NCBI GenBank assembly: GCA_016206815.1
Contig: JACQQT010000059.1
Coordinates: 1-9,797, forward strand
Length of the DNA: 9,797 bases
Source: Candidatus Omnitrophota bacterium
GTDB lineage: Bacteria > Omnitrophota > Omnitrophia > Omnitrophales > Danuiimicrobiaceae
Direction: 5' to 3'
A program made the translations under genes and the position numbers. This document shows positions 6,846 to 9,797 of the stretch, one piece after another. Below the pieces are notes generated by a model, which saw only the letters and a program-made list of their open reading frames with translations, ran no database searches and was not told the DNA's origin. Position 1 is the first letter of the stretch, and each line of letters opens with the position of its first letter.

Positions 6846-7786
6846 CCCGCTACCTCCTGTAAAGGCAGCATTTCCTGCGGCCGGACGCTGTCATTTGTCC
6901 GGGTTTTCCAACGATTGTGCATCCACACCCATTGGTCCGGATAGCGCCGGACATATCGTTCCACCACCTCGGACCACATGACGGTCATCTTTTGAATGGC
7001 TTCCGCTTTCGAAACATTCTCAATCGGCCAGATGGGATCTTCCATCCACAAACGATAACTTTTCCCTTCATGGATCATAAAAGAAGGCATAATGGGAGCA
7101 CCGCTTGCCAAAGCGATCTTGGCGGGCCCGATGGGAGTCCATGCCGGTTTTCCGAAAAAAGGAACAAACGTGCCTTCTAAACTGTCAATATCTTGATCCG
7201 CAGACATTCCCACCACGTGATTCTGCCGGAGCCGGGATAAAATCTTTCGCGGCGATTCATCCCGGTAAACGGTGGAAACAGACACGCTTTCTCTCAATGA
7301 AACCAATAGACGATCAAACCGATCGTAATAAATGCGCCTTCCGACCAAACAACCGGGATAACCCAAAAACCGAAAATAAGCAGCCAAAAGTTCCCAACTT
7401 CCGAGATGGCCCGTCAGCATGATGACGCCCTTCTTGCGCGCCAAAACCCGATCCAACTTTTCGGTGCTGCCTTCCAAATGAACGAGCCGCTCGAAACGTT
7501 TTCGGCCAAACCGCGGAAACGCAAGCACGTCGATGGCAGTCTTTGACAAATTCACAAAAGCACCCCGGCCGATCCGGTTGATTGCTTCTTCGCTCTGATC
7601 TGGCCCAAACGCTTCTCTGAGATGCCGCATGGTTTTGGCGCGTTCCTTTCGAAGTAACTTGTAAGCTGAGGTCCCCAAAGCCGTCGCGATGGCATAATTC
7701 ACTTCACGCGGAAGAATCGCCGCGATTCTTTGAATGAGCACCAGCCCAAAGTACAAAAAAATACGATACGGTTTCTTCTTAGCCAT
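6842..7786 (-). CDS. Lipid A late acyltransferase, LpxL/HtrB family
   Basis: This 314-residue protein belongs to the lysophospholipid/lipid A acyltransferase family that adds secondary acyl chains to Kdo-lipid A at the inner face of the inner membrane. A hydrophobic N-terminal segment (about residues 8-25, then 30-43) probably anchors it. The catalytic HX4E motif is GHLGSWE, with His127 and Glu132. Also typical are SADQD (195-199), GTFVPFFGKPAWTP (205-218) followed by ALASGAPIMPSF, and the C-terminal YPDQWVWMHNRWKTR (282-296). The size is normal (about 300-320). Which chain and position it acylates (LpxL versus LpxM type) cannot be read from the sequence, so no symbol is given. It sits where kdsC lies in the E. 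coli kds-lpt cluster. Its Shine-Dalgarno AAGG overlaps the kdsD stop with 6-base spacing, and its 3' end overlaps lptC by 4 bases. Confidence 0.92.
   Translation of the reverse strand: MAKKKPYRIFLYFGLVLIQRIAAILPREVNYAIATALGTSAYKLLRKERAKTMRHLREAFGPDQSEEAINRIGRGAFVNLSKTAIDVLAFPRFGRKRFERLVHLEGSTEKLDRVLARKKGVIMLTGHLGSWELLAAYFRFLGYPGCLVGRRIYYDRFDRLLVSLRESVSVSTVYRDESPRKILSRLRQNHVVGMSADQDIDSLEGTFVPFFGKPAWTPIGPAKIALASGAPIMPSFMIHEGKSYRLWMEDPIWPIENVSKAEAIQKMTVMWSEVVERYVRRYPDQWVWMHNRWKTRTNDSVRPQEMLPLQEVAG
6852..6858 (-). promoter_or_regulatory. Ribosome binding site of lptC inside the acyltransferase gene
   Basis: The minus strand reads AGGAGGT, a near-perfect Shine-Dalgarno, 6 bases before the lptC ATG (6843-6845). 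It lies in the last codons of the acyltransferase gene and confirms the 4-base ATGA overlap as the true lptC start. It is one of the two strongest sites in the window, so the LptC/LptA-like protein may be made at a higher rate than its upstream neighbours. Confidence 0.8.
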
Positions 7787-7794
7787 ACGAAACC

Positions 7795-8760
7795 TTATAC
7801 AAAACCTGCTCTCAATAAGTCTTGAACGTCCAACAAACCGACCGGCCGGCCCCTCCGGTCCACGACGGGCAATTCGTCAATCTTGCGATCCCTTAAAATC
7901 CGGAGCGCTTCGGCCGCCAATTTATTTTCTTCGATGGTTAACGGTTTTTTGGTAGCCAACGGCGCAATCGGACGCGACAAAATGGAAACGCCGTTCCGTT
8001 CCAAATGACGCCTTAAATCGCCGTCTGTGAAAATACCTTTCAGCTTCCCGCTCTGATCCACAATCGTGCAAGATCCTGCCCGCGCGCTGGTAATCGCCAA
8101 CAGCGCTTTTTCAACCGTTGCGGATCCGCGCACCACCGGATGCTGCTTGCCGCGCCTCATTAAATCGCGGACTCTCAGCAATTTTTTCCCCAGACTTCCG
8201 CCGGGATGCAGGAAGGCAAAATCTTCTTCCCGAAATCCCTTCCGCTTTGCCAAACAAATGGCCAGCGCATCTCCCATGGCAAGCGAAGCGGCCGTGGAGG
8301 CGGTGGGCGCCAAGTTCCAGGGGCAGGCTTCCTTTTCAAAACCGACATTTAAGACCACGTCTGAATTTTTAGCCAAAGTCGACTTCACATTTCCGGTAAG
8401 CGCAATCAGGCGCGCCCCGATTTTTTTAATCGTCGAAAGGAGGCGCGTAATTTCCTCGGTCTCACCGCTGTTTGAAATCGCAATCACAATATCCTGTTTG
8501 GTGACCATCCCCAGGTCGCCGTGAATGGCTTCGGCGGGATGAAGAAAAAGACTGGGGGTTCCCGTGGAAGCAAACGTGGCGGCTATTTTTCTCGCGATAA
8601 ACCCGGGTTTGCCCATTCCCGTCACCACAATCCGGCCCGCGCAATTCTGCATCAAATCCAAAGCGCGCTCAAAATCACGATTGATTCGCTTCGCGAGTTG
8701 GGAAACCGCTTGTGATTCCAGTCTCAGAATTTTCTTTGCCAGTAAACGATCTTGCTTCAT
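7795..8760 (-). CDS. kdsD: D-arabinose 5-phosphate isomerase (KpsF/GutQ/KdsD family)
   Basis: KdsD converts ribulose 5-phosphate to arabinose 5-phosphate, the sugar that KdsA condenses with phosphoenolpyruvate on the way to Kdo. The 321 residues consist of a SIS domain (about 30-180) and two CBS domains (about 200-255 and 265-320). SIS features are GMGKPGFIARK (48-58), AIHGDLGM (78-85), ISNSGETEEITRLL (95-108), APTASTAASLAMGDALA (151-167) and HPGGSLGKKLL (185-195). Lys51, His80, Glu103, Glu144 and His185 line up, with a constant offset of 8, with residues I recall as important in E. coli KdsD (59, 88, 111, 152, 193). The position that is histidine in the E. coli GMGKSGH motif is Phe54 here. 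The start overlaps the kdsA stop as ATGA. The neighbouring kdsA supports KdsD over the sugar-alcohol paralogue GutQ. Confidence 0.95.
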   Translation of the reverse strand: MKQDRLLAKKILRLESQAVSQLAKRINRDFERALDLMQNCAGRIVVTGMGKPGFIARKIAATFASTGTPSLFLHPAEAIHGDLGMVTKQDIVIAISNSGETEEITRLLSTIKKIGARLIALTGNVKSTLAKNSDVVLNVGFEKEACPWNLAPTASTAASLAMGDALAICLAKRKGFREEDFAFLHPGGSLGKKLLRVRDLMRRGKQHPVVRGSATVEKALLAITSARAGSCTIVDQSGKLKGIFTDGDLRRHLERNGVSILSRPIAPLATKKPLTIEENKLAAEALRILRDRKIDELPVVDRRGRPVGLLDVQDLLRAGFV

Positions 8761-9623
8761 ACGGTGATTGGTTTTTTCGGAATGTTCTTTTGAACGTTCG
8801 CTTTTTTGACAGGTGCCGCCTGGCGTATTTGTTTCAAAACAACGAGCAATTCTTTCAGCTGGTCCAAAGGAAGGTTGTTGGGGCCGTCCGATTTCGCGGC
8901 TTTTGGATTTTCATGTACTTCCATGAAAAGCGCATCCGCACCGGCCGCCACCGCGCATCGGGCAAGGGTCGGAATAAATTCGGCTTGGCCGCCCGAGGCA
9001 TTCCCCAACCCGCCGGGAATTTGAACCGAATGCGTGGCATCAAACACAACGGGATACCCAAGACTTTGCATAATGGGAATGGACCTGAAATCACTCACTA
9101 AATTTTGATAACCAAAGGTGGTTCCGCGCTCCGTTAACAAAATATTCTGATTGCCTTGGGATTCAATTTTCTCCACAACGTTCTTCATCTCCCACGGCGA
9201 GAGAAATTGACCTTTCTTGACATTGACGATTTTTTGGGTCTTTGCGCATGCCACCACCAAATCCGTCTGGCGGCAGAGAAATGCCGGAACTTGCAAAATG
9301 TCAAGCACCTCTCCCGCGCACTCGACCTCTTGAAGGGTGTGAACATCACTTAAGACCGGTACGCGAAATTCTTTCTTTATTTTTTCCAGGATCTTCAGTC
9401 CTTCCTTCAGGCCCGGCCCCCGAAAAGAGCGAACGGAGGAGCGGTTTGCTTTGTCATAACTGGATTTGAATACGTAAGGGATATTTAAATCACCGGCAAT
9501 TCTTGAAATTTGCTCGACATGGCGAAGCACCGAATCCTCCCCTTCGATGACACAAGGACCCGCGATGAGAACAAAATACGTCGGATCACCGAAAGCAAAA
9601 TTACCCAATCGAACTGGATTCAT
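8757..9623 (-). CDS. kdsA: 3-deoxy-8-phosphooctulonate (KDO 8-phosphate) synthase, class II metal-dependent type
   Basis: KdsA condenses arabinose 5-phosphate with phosphoenolpyruvate to KDO 8-phosphate in the cytoplasm. The 288 residues carry IAGPCVIEGED (20-30), FKSSYDKANRSS (52-63), GLKEGLKIL, DVHT (93-96), LLTERGTTFGYQNLVSDFR (162-180), FDATHSVQ (194-201) and FMEVHENP (233-240). Cys24, His198, Glu235 and Asp246 occupy the four metal-ligand positions known from Aquifex KdsA (11, 185, 222, 233; constant offset 13). In E. coli-type metal-independent enzymes the cysteine is asparagine. This enzyme should therefore be the metal-dependent class. A lysine-rich tail of about 19 residues (270-288) extends past the usual end. 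The start is inside the 3' end of pyrG (23-base overlap, different frame) and has its own AAAGGAA site 7 bases upstream. The stop overlaps the kdsD start. Confidence 0.97.
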   Translation of the reverse strand: MNPVRLGNFAFGDPTYFVLIAGPCVIEGEDSVLRHVEQISRIAGDLNIPYVFKSSYDKANRSSVRSFRGPGLKEGLKILEKIKKEFRVPVLSDVHTLQEVECAGEVLDILQVPAFLCRQTDLVVACAKTQKIVNVKKGQFLSPWEMKNVVEKIESQGNQNILLTERGTTFGYQNLVSDFRSIPIMQSLGYPVVFDATHSVQIPGGLGNASGGQAEFIPTLARCAVAAGADALFMEVHENPKAAKSDGPNNLPLDQLKELLVVLKQIRQAAPVKKANVQKNIPKKPITV

Positions 9624-9797
9624 AAACGTCTTCCTTTGTCTCTGCTTCTTTTTTTGAACCGCCCCGGTTTAATTCAAGCGCTTTTGCCACAAAGGCTTTG
9701 AACAATGGATGCGGCTTGTCCGGCTTTGATTTAAATTCGGGATGAAATTGACTTGCGACAAACCAAGGATGGTTTTCCAACTCCACGATTTCCACCA
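9601..9797 (-). CDS. pyrG: CTP synthase, C-terminal end (cut by window edge)
   Basis: Only about the last 65 residues are in the window; the gene continues beyond 9797, so the GTG near 9795 is an internal valine and not a start. CTP synthase aminates UTP to CTP using glutamine. The visible part is the end of the glutamine amidotransferase domain. QFHPEFKSKPDKPHPLFKAF contains the His and Glu of the Cys-His-Glu triad, in the characteristic CTP-synthase context HPEF(K)S-x-P-x-x-PHPLF. After this comes a charged, low-complexity tail (about 25 residues, rich in Lys, Glu and Ser) that is variable in the family. CTP feeds Kdo activation to CMP-Kdo, and pyrG lies next to Kdo genes in many Gram-negative bacteria. 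The last 23 bases overlap the start of kdsA. Confidence 0.93.
   Translation of the reverse strand, partial: VEIVELENHPWFVASQFHPEFKSKPDKPHPLFKAFVAKALELNRGGSKKEAETKEDVYESSSIG
9631..9637 (-). promoter_or_regulatory. Ribosome binding site of kdsA inside pyrG
   Basis: On the minus strand the bases read AAAGGAA and lie 7 bases before the kdsA ATG (9621-9623). The site is within pyrG coding sequence and supports the start that overlaps the pyrG 3' end by 23 bases in another frame. It implies translation coupled to, but not wholly dependent on, pyrG. Confidence 0.75.

Noticed and set aside
8066..8524. A 152-codon plus-strand open frame opposite kdsD
   Set aside because: It is antisense to a fully conserved SIS/CBS gene, shows no family motif, has no convincing ribosome binding site, and looks like a by-product of codon bias.
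9601..9795. A small independent gene of 64 codons starting near 9795
   Set aside because: The translation is the conserved C-terminal end of CTP synthase; the apparent start is an internal GTG valine codon and the frame stays open to the window edge.

Overview
The window is one continuous, very tightly packed run of twelve genes, all read from the minus strand. Transcription therefore runs from the right-hand end (about 9797) to the left-hand end (1). Ten genes are complete. The first (CTP synthase) and the last (a bifunctional phosphoglucose/phosphomannose isomerase) are cut by the window edges. No gap between genes exceeds 31 bases, and several neighbours overlap (23, 4 and 4 bases) or nearly touch. 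I see no RNA gene, mobile element, CRISPR array, terminator or convincing promoter. The layout is that of a single operon or the middle of a longer one.

In transcription order the genes are: pyrG (3' end), kdsA, kdsD, an lpxL-type acyltransferase, an lptC-like gene with an LptA-like C-terminal part, lptB, a ptsN-like EIIA, hprK, yvcK, ptsH, ptsI and the 5' end of a pgi/pmi gene. The right half (about 5221-9797) serves lipopolysaccharide. CTP is the donor used to activate Kdo, KdsD and KdsA make the Kdo precursor, the acyltransferase probably finishes lipid A, and the LptC/LptA-like protein and LptB belong to the export machine. The left half (about 444-5189) is a complete phosphorelay: EI, HPr with both the His and Ser sites, EIIA, and the HPr Ser kinase/phosphorylase. 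A membrane-anchored YvcK/GlmR relative sits among these genes. No sugar-specific EIIB or EIIC is present, so the relay here looks regulatory rather than devoted to sugar uptake.

The organism is a Gram-negative (LPS-making) bacterium with mid-range GC. The combination of Kdo/Lpt genes, HprK, a two-helix YvcK, class II KdsA and archaeal-style PGI/PMI on one strand fits candidate phyla such as Omnitrophota or Elusimicrobiota better than Enterobacteria. This placement is an inference from gene content, not from a marker gene or a search.

The points most worth following up are the LptC-LptA-like fusion with no separate lptA in the cluster, YvcK in the neighbourhood where proteobacteria carry RapZ, the physical fusion of LPS and PTS-control genes in one operon, and the absence of kdsC from its usual place.
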